From AP-15 sp963796155 (GTDB taxonomy: Bacteria; Pseudomonadota; Alphaproteobacteria; ATCC43930; CGMCC-115725): DNA of 64,000 nucleotides. Below, one piece after another: positions 24,698 through 33,605 of the stretch. The notes beneath the pieces are model-generated. The model did no database searches and had not been told where the DNA came from. It saw only the letters and a list, made by a program, of their open reading frames with translations. The translations under genes and the position numbers were made by a program. The stretch covers positions 44,626-108,625 of the forward strand of contig CAWCKT010000020.1 of NCBI GenBank assembly GCA_963796155.1. The letters are read 5' to 3'. How positions within the stretch are numbered: the first letter of the stretch is position 1; each line of letters begins with the position of its first letter.

Positions 24698-24995
24698 CGG
24701 CCAGACCCTGTTTGATCTGGTCCTTCAGCGCGTGCGAGGCGCGGAAGACGAGGACGCGTCGCGGGCTGATCGGTACTTCCTGGCCGGTCTTGGGGTTGCG
24801 GCCGATGCGCTGGCCTTTCCGGCGCACGGCAAAGCTCCCGAACGAGGAGATCTTGACCATCTCGCCGCGCTCGAGCGCGCCGGCGATTTCGGCGATCACC
24901 GCCTCGACGAGCTCGGCCAATTCGTTGCGCGACAATCCAACCTCTTGATAGACCGCTTCGCTCAGTCGCGCTCGCGTCACCGTCTCTCCGGCCAT
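24657..24995 (-). CDS. ihfA: Integration host factor alpha subunit
   Basis: IHF-alpha pairs with IHF-beta to bend DNA in recombination, replication and transcription. The 112-residue protein has ELVEAVIAEIAGALERGE, KISSFGSFAVRRKGQRIGRN and the DNA-wedging arm NPKTGQEVPISPRRVLVFRA with its conserved Pro. It follows fabH on the same strand, the standard alphaproteobacterial order plsX-fabH-ihfA-merR. The C-terminal 15 residues are an Ala/Ser-rich tail. Confidence 0.95.
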   Translation of the reverse strand: MAGETVTRARLSEAVYQEVGLSRNELAELVEAVIAEIAGALERGEMVKISSFGSFAVRRKGQRIGRNPKTGQEVPISPRRVLVFRASHALKDQIKQGLADASDGATAKASSS

Positions 24996-25071
24996 GAAAC
25001 CCCTCCCCGCTCTTTGTTGGGAGGTTAACTCGCTGGAAAAACTCAGTCAAATTGCAAAGCGTTGCGTCGGG

Positions 25072-26043
25072 TCACCAGCGCACCAAGCTCGCTCCCCAGC
25101 TCAGGCCGCCGCCCAGAGCCTCCATCAAGACGAGATGCCCGGGCTTGATCCGTCCGTCCTCGACGGCTGCCTCGAGGGCGAGCGGGATCGAGGCGGCGGA
25201 AGTGTTGGCGTGGCGTTCGATCGTGATGACCACCTTGTCTTTTGACAGGCCGAGCTTTCTACCGATGCCGTCGATGATGCGGCTGTTCGCCTGATGCGGG
25301 ACGAGCCAGTCGATATCCGCCGCCGTCAGACCGTTCGCCGCTAGTGCCTCGTCGACCACCGCGCTCAGATGCTGCACCGCCTGACGGAAGACCTCACGTC
25401 CTTCCATCCGCAGGAAGCCCGCGTGGCGGGTCGAGGAAGGGCCGCCGTCAACATAGAGGATGTCATATTGGCGCCCGTCCGAGTGCAGGTGATTCGAGAG
25501 GATAAAGCGATCGCCGGCCGTCACAGCGGACACCGCTCGCAGCACGACAGCACCGGCTCCGTCCCCGAACAACACGCAGGTCGCGCGATCCTCCCAGTCG
25601 AGGATGCGCGAGAATGTCTCCGCCCCGATGACGAGCGCGGTTCGCGCTTGACCGAGGCGAAGCGCGTTGTCGGCGACTGAGAGGGCGAAAATGAATCCCG
25701 CGCAGACCGCCTGAACATCGAAGGCGGCACCCCGTCTCATCCCCAGCCGAGCCTGCACCTTCGTCGCAGTCGCCGGAAAGGTGTTGTCGGGAGTGGCGGT
25801 CGCGAGGACCAGGAGGTCGAGGTCGCTGCCGCTCATCCCGGCCCTGCCTAGGGCGCGCTCCGCGGCACGAACGGCGAGGTCGGAAGTCAACTCTCCCGGG
25901 GCGGCGACCCGACGCTCGCCTATTCCGCTGCGTTGGCGGATCCATTCGTCAGAAGTATCGAGGCGGCCGGCAAGATCATGATTCGTGATGATTTTTTCGG
26001 GCAGGTAAGCACCGCATCCGGCGACCTGGGATCGCAGGGTCAT
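25072..26043 (-). CDS. fabH: Beta-ketoacyl-ACP synthase III
   Basis: FabH condenses acetyl-CoA with malonyl-ACP to begin fatty acid synthesis. The 323-residue protein has the Cys-His-Asn triad: Cys in FDVQAVCAGFIFAL, His in DWLVPHQANSRII and Asn in ERHANTSAASIPLAL. The N-terminus SQVAGCGAYLPEKIITNHDL is typical. It starts 10 bases after plsX and is followed by ihfA, in one likely operon from rpmF. Confidence 0.97.
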   Translation of the reverse strand: MTLRSQVAGCGAYLPEKIITNHDLAGRLDTSDEWIRQRSGIGERRVAAPGELTSDLAVRAAERALGRAGMSGSDLDLLVLATATPDNTFPATATKVQARLGMRRGAAFDVQAVCAGFIFALSVADNALRLGQARTALVIGAETFSRILDWEDRATCVLFGDGAGAVVLRAVSAVTAGDRFILSNHLHSDGRQYDILYVDGGPSSTRHAGFLRMEGREVFRQAVQHLSAVVDEALAANGLTAADIDWLVPHQANSRIIDGIGRKLGLSKDKVVITIERHANTSAASIPLALEAAVEDGRIKPGHLVLMEALGGGLSWGASLVRW

Positions 26044-26053
26044 TGTCCAGCGC

Positions 26054-27100
26054 TTAAAGTGCCGCCGACTGGGGCGCAGACTGTGCCTCGTTGAGGCGCT
26101 CGAGCTCGACCCGGATCTTGTCGAGAAAGCCGTTCGCCTTCATGTCGACCGCGACCCCGATGGCGTTGGCGAAGCCGAAAGCGTCGGTCGAGCCGTGGCT
26201 CTTGACCGCGATCCCGCCTAAGCCCAGGAACATGGCGCCGTTGTAACGGCGGGGGTCAAGACGCATTCGGAGCCGCTTGAGCGCGCCGCGGGCGAAGAGA
26301 TAGCCGATCCGCGCCGACAGCGAGTGACGGAAGGCCGCTTCGAGAAACTCGCTGAAGAGCTTGGCGGTACCCTCTGCCGTCTTGACCGCGACATTGCCGG
26401 TGAACCCGTCGGTGACGACGACATCGACGGTTCCCGCCGCGATGTCGTCGCCTTCGACGAAGCCGTAAAACCGGATCGGCGTCATCGCCAAGCGCAATCG
26501 CGCGCTCGCGCTGCGCACGGCGTCGTTGCCCTTCAAATCCTCGGCGCCGACATTGAGCAGGCCGACCGTGGGCTCGATCAGGCCCAGGACGGTGCGCGCG
26601 AAGACGTCGCCCATCAACGCAAATTGCACGAGGTTTTCGGCGTCGCATTCGATGTTGGCGCCGAGGTCTAGCATCACGCTCTCGCCGCGCTGAGTCGGAA
26701 AGAAGGAAGCGATTGCCGGACGGTCGATCCCCGGCAACATCTTCAGGGCAAATTTGGCCATCGCCATCAACGCGCCGGTGTTTCCGGCTGAGACGACCCC
26801 ATCGGCCCGCCCGTCGGCCACCGCGTCGATAGCCAGCCGCATGCTCGATTGCCGGCCAGTGCGAAGCGCGAGCGAGGGCTTCGCGTCGGCCGCTACGACC
26901 TCGCTCGTATGGAACAGCGTTGCCGCCCCGCTGAGATCCGGCAGTTTTGCGAGGAGCGGACGAACCTCCTCTTCTGCGCCGAACACCAGAAAGCGAACGC
27001 CGGGATGCCGTTGCAGCGCGATCCCCGCGCCTTTCAGCACGATACCCGGGGCGCCGTCGCCGCCCATCGCATCGAGGGCGATCGTGATGCCGTCGCTCAC
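26054..27100 (-). CDS. plsX: Phosphate acyltransferase PlsX
   Basis: PlsX converts acyl-ACP to acyl-phosphate for phosphatidic acid synthesis and sits peripherally on the membrane. The 348-residue protein has IALDAMGGDGAPGIVLKGA at the N-terminus, VVSAGNTGALMAMAKFAL and DVVVTDGFTGNVAVKTAEG, all characteristic. It follows rpmF by about 30 bases, as in most bacteria. Confidence 0.97.
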   Translation of the reverse strand: MSDGITIALDAMGGDGAPGIVLKGAGIALQRHPGVRFLVFGAEEEVRPLLAKLPDLSGAATLFHTSEVVAADAKPSLALRTGRQSSMRLAIDAVADGRADGVVSAGNTGALMAMAKFALKMLPGIDRPAIASFFPTQRGESVMLDLGANIECDAENLVQFALMGDVFARTVLGLIEPTVGLLNVGAEDLKGNDAVRSASARLRLAMTPIRFYGFVEGDDIAAGTVDVVVTDGFTGNVAVKTAEGTAKLFSEFLEAAFRHSLSARIGYLFARGALKRLRMRLDPRRYNGAMFLGLGGIAVKSHGSTDAFGFANAIGVAVDMKANGFLDKIRVELERLNEAQSAPQSAAL

Positions 27101-27131
27101 GGTACGCGACCTCCGACACGGCGCCTGTTTA

Positions 27132-27320
27132 TTAAGGCGTCTCTGGTCGCGCCGCGGTCACCTCGCGCCCGTCGTAATACCCGCACGCTCCACACAGATG
27201 ATGCGGCCGCTTGAGCTCCCCGCAGTTCGGGCATTCGCCATAGGTGGCAGGCTTTAGCGCATGGTGTGAGCGCCGCATGTTGCGGCGCGACGGCGAGGTT
27301 TTCTTTTTCGGAACGGCCAT
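27132..27320 (-). CDS. rpmF: 50S ribosomal protein L32
   Basis: L32 is a small basic large-subunit protein. The 62-residue product starts MAVPKKKTSPSRRNMRRSHH and has a four-Cys zinc-binding set CPNCGELKRPHHLCGACGYY. It lies between yceD and plsX on the same strand, the conserved order linking ribosome and lipid synthesis. Confidence 0.96.
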   Translation of the reverse strand: MAVPKKKTSPSRRNMRRSHHALKPATYGECPNCGELKRPHHLCGACGYYDGREVTAARPETP

Positions 27321-27341
27321 GGAAAGCTCGCTTTCACGAAA

Positions 27342-27362
27342 AGCGGCGCAATGAACGCCGCT
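27342..27362 (-). terminator. Terminator-like hairpin between yceD and rpmF
   Basis: Read on the minus strand, AGCGGCG and CGCCGCT form a perfect 7-bp stem with a 7-base loop, followed by TTTTC. It lies in the rpmF leader, 22 bases before the start codon, so it could be a partial terminator or attenuator controlling the share of yceD transcripts that continue into rpmF-plsX-fabH. Confidence 0.45.
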
Positions 27363-27449
27363 AATTAGCCAAAAACAGGGGCCACGGCAACAGCCACGCA
27401 GTCGTCCGGCAGCACCCGGGTCCCCACGCTCTCACGCCGCGGCGAAATC

Positions 27450-27968
27450 TCAAGATTCCGCAGGCCCCCGCAAGCGCGCCAATAGAGCAAAGGGGCCTCC
27501 GCTCGACACCGCCGGAGTTTCGGTATCGATCCTCGCTTCAGGGTGCCGCGGGAAGACCGGCAGGGAGAGGGAGAGCTCCTGTGCTACCGCCTCCCCGATG
27601 TCGATCATATCTCCCTTCAATGGTTCGAAAGCGGGCTCGTCTTTGCCGGATTCGACCTCCTGCGGCTCCTCTTCGGCGGGGCCATAATCCACCAAGAAAC
27701 GATCGGAAATGGAGTCTGCGACGGGTTCGAGCGTAACAACACAGCCCTGCTCAAACTCGGCCTCGAATGCGGCCTCCAGTCGGATGACCTTGCCGCCTTG
27801 TCGGCGGAGCTCAACCGTCGCGGTCAGGCGGGTGAGGGAAAGGAGGTCGAAACGCTGGGATAGCTTTGCTCGTTCGCTCGGCGTTGCTTCGATTCGTTGC
27901 TGGAAAGGCTCGGAACCCAGCCGCGAAACCGGAACAAGACGGGAGAATTCGGGTGTGATGTCGGTCAC
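27450..27968 (-). CDS. yceD: YceD/DUF177 family protein
   Basis: DUF177 proteins are encoded upstream of rpmF in most bacteria and are linked to 23S rRNA accumulation. The GTG at 27968, preceded by GGAAGG, gives 172 residues starting TDITPEFSRLVPVSRLG. The family core LEAAFEAEFEQGCVVTLEPV contains the conserved Cys, and an acidic stretch (PAEEEPQEVESGKDEP) precedes the C-terminal block. A longer frame reaches 28121 but its first 50 residues look non-native. Confidence 0.85.
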   Translation of the reverse strand: MTDITPEFSRLVPVSRLGSEPFQQRIEATPSERAKLSQRFDLLSLTRLTATVELRRQGGKVIRLEAAFEAEFEQGCVVTLEPVADSISDRFLVDYGPAEEEPQEVESGKDEPAFEPLKGDMIDIGEAVAQELSLSLPVFPRHPEARIDTETPAVSSGGPFALLARLRGPAES

Positions 27969-28195
27969 CGTGACCCTTCCACGTAGCGTGCCGCAGGATC
28001 GAAAAGGCCCCTGGCGGAATCGCCCGTCGGGAGACCGGTGCGGTGCGGTTGAATGCAGACGCCTACCGGCGAGCGGCACGACCGGCGGCAGAGACCGCCA
28101 GAGACGTTGACAACGAGCCACTCTCGCCCAGAAACTACGCCGCAGAAATGGGCGGGGGCCCGACTTGTTTCAACAGGAAACCAGTTGGTGAGCGC

Positions 28196-28720
28196 ATGCA
28201 CCACAGGCGAGCGATTTCCCTTCGGCATCTATCTGCTCTCTTCGGCGCAGTCTCGGGGATTGCAATGATCGCGGGCTGCCAGACGAGCGTCGAGCAGCGC
28301 GGCAACTTGCCCCCGCCGGATAAGATTGCCGAGATCCATCCTGGCAGTACGACCAAGGACGAAGTGATTAAGATTCTGGGTTCGCCATCGAGCGTCGGTA
28401 TCTTCAACGATAAATCTTGGTATTATATAAGCCGGCGTACCGGACAATTCGCTTTCTTTGATCCCGATTTAATTGACCAGCAAGTCTATATCATCAGCTT
28501 TGACGACCAGGGAGTTGTTCAGGCGGTCGATCACAAGGGCGTACAGGACGCCAGAGCGATCGATCCGGTTCCCCGGGCGACCCCGGCGCCTGGTCGCGAA
28601 TTGTCCTTTCTCGAGCAGGTGATCGGCAACCTCGGTAAGTTCAACAGCGGCAGCGCGGGCGGAACTGGCGGAGGCAGCGGCAGCACTGACACTGGCCACC
28701 AGCCCGGCAGACCGGATTAA
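28196..28720 (+). CDS. bamE: BamE/SmpA-like outer-membrane assembly lipoprotein
   Basis: BamE is a small lipoprotein of the BAM complex that inserts outer-membrane beta-barrels. From ATG 28196 the 174-residue product has a basic N-terminus, a hydrophobic segment and the lipobox IAGC (MIAGCQTS). The SmpA/OmlA domain includes IAEIHPGSTTKDEVIKILG, the family hallmark, and WYYISRRTGQFAFFDP. The C-terminus is a Gly/Ser-rich tail. It is divergent from yceD, the arrangement seen in many alphaproteobacteria. Confidence 0.88.
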   Translation: MHHRRAISLRHLSALFGAVSGIAMIAGCQTSVEQRGNLPPPDKIAEIHPGSTTKDEVIKILGSPSSVGIFNDKSWYYISRRTGQFAFFDPDLIDQQVYIISFDDQGVVQAVDHKGVQDARAIDPVPRATPAPGRELSFLEQVIGNLGKFNSGSAGGTGGGSGSTDTGHQPGRPD

Positions 28721-28742
28721 CTGATTCGGCAGTGGGTCCGGT

Positions 28743-30839
28743 TCAACTGATCCATTTTGCAAGAACCGCGAGCAGCAACAGTGCCACGATATTGGTGATC
28801 TTGATCATCGGGTTAACCGCCGGACCCGCGGTATCCTTGTAGGGATCGCCGACGGTATCCCCGGTCACCGCCGCCTTGTGCGGCTCTGAGCCCTTGCCGC
28901 CGTGATGACCTTCTTCGATGTATTTCTTGGCGTTGTCCCAAGCGCCACCGCCCGAAGTCATCGAGATCGCCACGAAGATCCCGGTCACAATCGTGCCGAG
29001 CAACATCGCGCCGAGCGCACTGAATGCAGCGGCGCGCCCGGCGATGATCGAGATCACGATATAGAGCGCGATCGGGGCTACCACCGGCAGCAGGGACGGC
29101 ACGATCATCTCTCGGATCGCCGCCCGGGTCAGCAGATCGACCGCAAGGCCGTAATCCGGCTTCGCCTTGCCCTGCATGATCCCCGGGATCTCGCGAAACT
29201 GACGCCGCACCTCGACGACGACCGATCCGGCCGCGCGTCCGACCGCGGTCATGCCGAGCGAGCCGAAGAGGTAAGGCAGGAGCCCGCCGATAAAGAGCCC
29301 GATCACGACGTACGGATCCTGCAGCCCGAAATGGACATCGAGCGTGGGGAAATAGTGCTTCAGATCCTCGGTGTAGGCGGCGAACAATACGAGCGAGGCA
29401 AGCCCCGCGGAACCGATCGCGTAACCCTTGGTCACCGCCTTGGTCGTGTTGCCGACCGCGTCGAGCGCGTCGGTCGTCCGCCGCACCTCGCGCGGCAGGT
29501 CCGCCATCTCGGCGATGCCGCCGGCGTTGTCGGTGACAGGACCGTAGGCGTCGAGTGCGATGATCATGCCAGCAAGCGCCAGCATCGTCGTCGCAGCCAC
29601 GGCGATCCCGAACAGACCGGCGATCAGGAATGACACGATAATTCCGACGCAGATCACGACGACCGGCAACGCCGTCGCCTCCATCGACACCGCCAGGCCC
29701 TGGATCACATTGGTGCCATGTCCGGTCGTCGAGCTGAGCGCAATGCTGCGCACCGGCCGGTAGGTGGTCGCCGTATAATATTCGGTAATCCAAACGATGA
29801 AGCCGGTGACCGCGAGACCAACGATCGCGCAGAGCCACAGTCCGAGCCCTGTCACAGATGCGCCCGTGCTTGTCGCCAGCGGGTCCGAAAGGCCGAGGAG
29901 CCAATAGATCACAAGGGCTATCGCCACCACCGACAGAATCCCGGTTGCGACGAGCCCCTTGTACAGCGCCTTCATGATCCCGTTATCGGCGCCCAGCCGG
30001 ACAAAGAAGGTGCCGATTACAGACGTGGCAATACATACCGCGCCGATCGCGAGCGGCAGCAGCAGCATGTTGTCGCGCAGCGGCGGGGCAAAGAAGATAT
30101 TGGCGAGCAGCATCGTCGCGACGATGGTGACGGCATAGGTTTCGAACAGGTCCGCGGCCATACCGGCGCAATCACCGACATTGTCGCCGACGTTATCGGC
30201 GATAACGGCCGGGTTGCGGGGATCATCTTCAGGGATACCGGCCTCGACTTTGCCGACAAGGTCGGCACCGACATCGGCACCCTTGGTGAAGATTCCCCCG
30301 CCAAGACGGGCAAAGATCGAGATCAGCGACGCGCCGAAGCTCAGCGCCACCATGGCCTCGAGCACCGGACGCAGATCCTCGCCGGGCATCGTCGCGCGCA
30401 AGACGAAATAATAGATCCCGACCCCGAGCAGTCCGAGGCCGACCACCAGCAAACCGGTCACCGCGCCCGCCTTGAACGCGATCGCCAGCCCGGCCTTGAG
30501 GCCGCTGCGCGCCGCTTGCGCTGTCCTAACATTGGCGCGCACTGAGATGTTCATGCCGATATAGCCGGCCGACGCCGACAGCACCGCACCGATCAGATAG
30601 CCGATCGCGACGCGCACGCCGAGGGTCACCCCGAGCACGATCAGAACCACCACGCCAACGACCGCGATCGCGCGGTATTGGCGGTTGAGATAGGCGCGCG
30701 CCCCGACCAGGACCGCGCCCGAAATCTCCTGCATCCGGGCAGAGCCGGCATTAGCCGTCAATACCTGACGGCTGGTGACCAGGCCGTAGAGCAATGCGAG
30801 CACGCCGCAGGAGATGACCAGCAAGTATGCGGAGGGCAT
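28743..30839 (-). CDS. hppA: K+-independent H+-translocating membrane pyrophosphatase
   Basis: This enzyme couples pyrophosphate hydrolysis to proton pumping across the inner membrane. The start MPSAYLLVISCG at 30839 gives 698 residues with about 15-16 hydrophobic segments. Catalytic loops are visible: GGGIFTKGADVGADLVGKVE, DNVGDNVGDCAGMAADLFE, and near the C-terminus TVGDPYKDTAGPAVNPMIK. The sequence GNTTKAVTKGYAIGSAGL has Lys where K+-dependent enzymes have Ala, which marks the K+-independent class. In-frame starts further upstream (30848, 30938) are less likely. Confidence 0.96.
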   Translation of the reverse strand: MPSAYLLVISCGVLALLYGLVTSRQVLTANAGSARMQEISGAVLVGARAYLNRQYRAIAVVGVVVLIVLGVTLGVRVAIGYLIGAVLSASAGYIGMNISVRANVRTAQAARSGLKAGLAIAFKAGAVTGLLVVGLGLLGVGIYYFVLRATMPGEDLRPVLEAMVALSFGASLISIFARLGGGIFTKGADVGADLVGKVEAGIPEDDPRNPAVIADNVGDNVGDCAGMAADLFETYAVTIVATMLLANIFFAPPLRDNMLLLPLAIGAVCIATSVIGTFFVRLGADNGIMKALYKGLVATGILSVVAIALVIYWLLGLSDPLATSTGASVTGLGLWLCAIVGLAVTGFIVWITEYYTATTYRPVRSIALSSTTGHGTNVIQGLAVSMEATALPVVVICVGIIVSFLIAGLFGIAVAATTMLALAGMIIALDAYGPVTDNAGGIAEMADLPREVRRTTDALDAVGNTTKAVTKGYAIGSAGLASLVLFAAYTEDLKHYFPTLDVHFGLQDPYVVIGLFIGGLLPYLFGSLGMTAVGRAAGSVVVEVRRQFREIPGIMQGKAKPDYGLAVDLLTRAAIREMIVPSLLPVVAPIALYIVISIIAGRAAAFSALGAMLLGTIVTGIFVAISMTSGGGAWDNAKKYIEEGHHGGKGSEPHKAAVTGDTVGDPYKDTAGPAVNPMIKITNIVALLLLAVLAKWIS

Positions 30840-31000
30840 CCGAAACATTTCCTCGAAAAGAGCGAAGGTATAGAGAGCCGCCCCCGCCAGCCCGGCATGG
30901 CGAGGCGCATAAGCGCGCACACGATGCCAGAAGAGCAACCCGCAGGCAACCGCAGTGGCGTACCGCTACAACTCGGCGCTAACTCAGCTTTGAGTTTCGC

Positions 31001-31981
31001 TCAGAAATGACGGTAGCCGGGGTGGTCGATCGGGATGGTTCGTCCTGCGGCATCGACGAGCCGGACGCCCTCCCCGCCTTCGATCCGGCCGATCCTGGCG
31101 ACCGGCAGGCTCAAAGCCAAAGACAATTCGCCGATCGCGTTCGTCGAGTCGGCAGATGCGGTAAACAGAAGCTCGTAATCGTCACCTCCGGCGGCAAGGC
31201 GTGTCCGGAGCCCCGGCTCGCCATCAACGATTATTCTCGCCGCGGGCGAAAGGGGCAGCGATTCCAGGTCGACAACGGCTGCGACATGCGAGGTCTCGCA
31301 GATATGTCCAAGATCGGCGATGAGCCCATCGGAGATGTCGATCATCGCGTGCGCGATCCCGGCGAGCCCCGGTCCGAGTTCGACGCGCGGATCGGGGATC
31401 TGGAAGCGGGCGACCAACGCAGCGCGATGCTCGGGCGCGAGTTCCGGATAGGCGCCGCGCAGCACGGCGAGCCCGAGGAACGCGTCGCCGATCGTGCCGG
31501 AAACCCAGACGAGATCGCCGGGCCGGGCGCCGCTGCGCCGGACCTCCATGCCCGCCGCAACATCGCCGATGGCGGTCAGTGACAATGAGGCGGGCCCCGG
31601 TGTCGCCACCGAATCGCCGCCGAGGAGATCGACTCCGAACCGGCACTGGTCCTCGCCGAGCCCCCTCGCGAAGCCGGCGAGCCACTCCGCGCCGAATGCC
31701 GCGGGGAGCGCGGTCGTCAACAGATAATGCAGGGGCCGGGCAGCCATTGCCGCGAGATCGGACAGATTGACGCGCAGCAATTTGCGGGCAACGAGATCCG
31801 GCGGGTCGTCCGGCAGATAATGCACACCTTCGACGATGGCGTCCGCGGTGACGACAAGCCGCCGCCCGCCTCGGCAATCGACGAGGGCTGCGTCATCGAG
31901 CAGACCGAGACCGCCGGGTCCGGCGAGAGGCGCATAAAACCGCCTGATGCGCTCGAACTCGTCCTGGGCATCTCCAGCCAT
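31001..31981 (-). CDS. thiL: Thiamine-monophosphate kinase
   Basis: ThiL phosphorylates thiamine monophosphate to the cofactor thiamine pyrophosphate. The 326-residue protein has GLLDDAALVD at the N-terminus (metal-binding Asp pair), FGVDLLGGDSVATPGPASLS, HAMIDISDGLIADLGHI and AAGGDDYELLF. All are PurM/ThiL-superfamily signatures. It follows nusB by 5 bases, a widely conserved pairing. Confidence 0.96.
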   Translation of the reverse strand: MAGDAQDEFERIRRFYAPLAGPGGLGLLDDAALVDCRGGRRLVVTADAIVEGVHYLPDDPPDLVARKLLRVNLSDLAAMAARPLHYLLTTALPAAFGAEWLAGFARGLGEDQCRFGVDLLGGDSVATPGPASLSLTAIGDVAAGMEVRRSGARPGDLVWVSGTIGDAFLGLAVLRGAYPELAPEHRAALVARFQIPDPRVELGPGLAGIAHAMIDISDGLIADLGHICETSHVAAVVDLESLPLSPAARIIVDGEPGLRTRLAAGGDDYELLFTASADSTNAIGELSLALSLPVARIGRIEGGEGVRLVDAAGRTIPIDHPGYRHF

Positions 31982-31986
31982 GGCGG

Positions 31987-32475
31987 CTAAAGCTCGTCGG
32001 CCCGCAGCATGCGAGCCAGCCGGTCGAGGACACCGTTGGCGAGGCCGGGCTCCTTGCCGGTAAAGAACGCGTAGGCAACGGCGGTGTACTCACTGATCGA
32101 AACCCGCGGCGGCACATCGGGCCGGTGCACCAGCTCATAGGCGCCGGCGCGCAGGATCGCACGCAGCACCGAATCGAGCCGCGCCAGCGGCCAGTCCGGA
32201 GTCAGAGCGGCCGAGATCTCAAGGTCTAGCCGTTCCTGGTCGCCGGCGGCACCGCGAACGATGTCGGCGAACAAGGCGGGATCGGCTTCGCCTAGCTGGT
32301 CGCCGTCGATCTCCCGCCCGAAGCGGTGCCGGGCGAACTCGCGCACGACGGCTTCGGGCTCGGCCTCGGGGTTGGCCTCAAGCTGATAGAGCGCCTGGAC
32401 CGCTGTCAGCCGGGCGACGCTGCGCCGGCGGTTGCCACCGCGCTGACGGTCGGCGCTATCGGCCGACGCGGTCAC
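31987..32475 (-). CDS. nusB: Transcription antitermination factor NusB
   Basis: NusB with NusE (S10) binds boxA in rRNA operons. The 162-residue all-helical protein has RSVARLTAVQALYQLEANPE near the N-terminus and, near the C-terminus, LRAGAYELVHRPDVPPRVSI and ISEYTAVAYAFFTGKEPGLA. It overlaps the ribH stop by four bases and is part of the rib-nus-thiL operon. Confidence 0.95.
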   Translation of the reverse strand: MTASADSADRQRGGNRRRSVARLTAVQALYQLEANPEAEPEAVVREFARHRFGREIDGDQLGEADPALFADIVRGAAGDQERLDLEISAALTPDWPLARLDSVLRAILRAGAYELVHRPDVPPRVSISEYTAVAYAFFTGKEPGLANGVLDRLARMLRADEL

Positions 32476-32918
32476 CCGCCGTTCCCGGCCAGACGCCGCT
32501 TGAGATCGGCCATCGCCAGACAGGCGCGCACCGCCGCGCCGCCGTGGTCGCGCCCCTCGGGTGAGGCGCGGGCCAGAGCCTGGGCCTCGTTCTCGACGGT
32601 CAGAATACCGTAGCCGATCGCCAGCCCGTCGCGGACCGCCAACTCCTGCAATCCGCGCGCGCTCTCGGTGCAGATGTGGTCGTAGTGAGTCGTCTGGCCA
32701 CGGATGACGCAGCCGAGCGCGACGAATCCGTCGAAACGCTCGCTCGCCCGTGCGGCGAGTCCGATCGCCGCCGGGATCTCGAACGCGCCGGGGACCACGA
32801 CGCCCTCATGGGTGGCGCCGGCAGCGGCGAGCGCGCGCTCCGCGCCTCGACGCAGCTCGGCGGCGATGTGGGCGTAGTAGGGCGCCTCGACGAGGAGGAT
32901 GCGGGGCGGCGACGTCAT
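32472..32918 (-). CDS. ribH: 6,7-dimethyl-8-ribityllumazine synthase
   Basis: RibH condenses the ribityl-pyrimidine with 3,4-dihydroxybutanone phosphate. From MTSPPRILLVEAPYY at 32918 it has 148 residues. GVVVPGAFEIPAAIGLAA and FVALGCVIRGQTTHYDHICT, with the catalytic His, are conserved. The start overlaps the ribE stop (ATGA); a longer frame into ribE is not the gene. Confidence 0.96.
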   Translation of the reverse strand: MTSPPRILLVEAPYYAHIAAELRRGAERALAAAGATHEGVVVPGAFEIPAAIGLAARASERFDGFVALGCVIRGQTTHYDHICTESARGLQELAVRDGLAIGYGILTVENEAQALARASPEGRDHGGAAVRACLAMADLKRRLAGNGG

Positions 32919-33505
32919 GGCGCCTGCTTGAGAAGCCGTGCGACGTAGCGGGCAATTAGGTCGATTTCCAGGTTCATCTGCTGTCCCGGATGAGCCTCGG
33001 CGAAGTTCGTGCACGACAGCGTATGCGGGATGATGTTGACGCTAAAGCGGTTTCCCGAGACCTCGTTGACCGTCACACTCACGCCGTCGAGTGCCACCGA
33101 GCCCTTGGGCGCAATGAGAAGGGCCAGCTCTTCGGGTGCCTCGAAGACAAAGCGCACTGACTCGGCCTCGGGACGTCGCTCGACAATCCGTGCCAAGCCG
33201 TCGACATGCCCCAAGACGAGATGCCCGCCGAGCTCGTCGCCAACCCGCAGCGATTTCTCGAGATTGACCGGAGTGCCTTCCTCCCACGCACCGAGCGTTG
33301 TGCGCGCCAGGGTCTCGGCCGACGCTTGGGCCGAAAATGCTCCGGGCTCGACCGCCACAACGGTGAGGCATGCTCCGGAGCAGGCGATCGAGGCGCCGAT
33401 CGGGATCGCCGAGGTATCGAAACTCGTGGCGATCGTCAAATCGAGAAGCTCGCCGCGCCGCAACCGCCGCACCTGTCCCAAATCGGTGATGATACCGGTG
33501 AACAT
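32915..33505 (-). CDS. ribE: Riboflavin synthase alpha chain
   Basis: RibE dismutates two lumazines to riboflavin. The 196-residue protein has two tandem lumazine-binding barrels: MFTGIITDLGQVRRL starts the first, and GHLVLGHVDGLARIVE starts the second. LDGVSVTVNEVSGNRFSVNI is the second-domain core. It ends in the four-base overlap with ribH. Confidence 0.96.
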   Translation of the reverse strand: MFTGIITDLGQVRRLRRGELLDLTIATSFDTSAIPIGASIACSGACLTVVAVEPGAFSAQASAETLARTTLGAWEEGTPVNLEKSLRVGDELGGHLVLGHVDGLARIVERRPEAESVRFVFEAPEELALLIAPKGSVALDGVSVTVNEVSGNRFSVNIIPHTLSCTNFAEAHPGQQMNLEIDLIARYVARLLKQAP

Positions 33506-33605
33506 GCCACTAGGCTACGGCTCCGGCCGGCGATTTACCAGGGCCTCCCTGGCCGATGAGAAGATACTGCGAAAAACCCGCTTCCGAGCTTTGGTGATCC
33601 GGGAA

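Noticed and set aside
29718..30545. 275-codon plus-strand frame over hppA
   Set aside because: Charged, low-hydrophobicity antisense translation of a membrane protein gene; a shadow.
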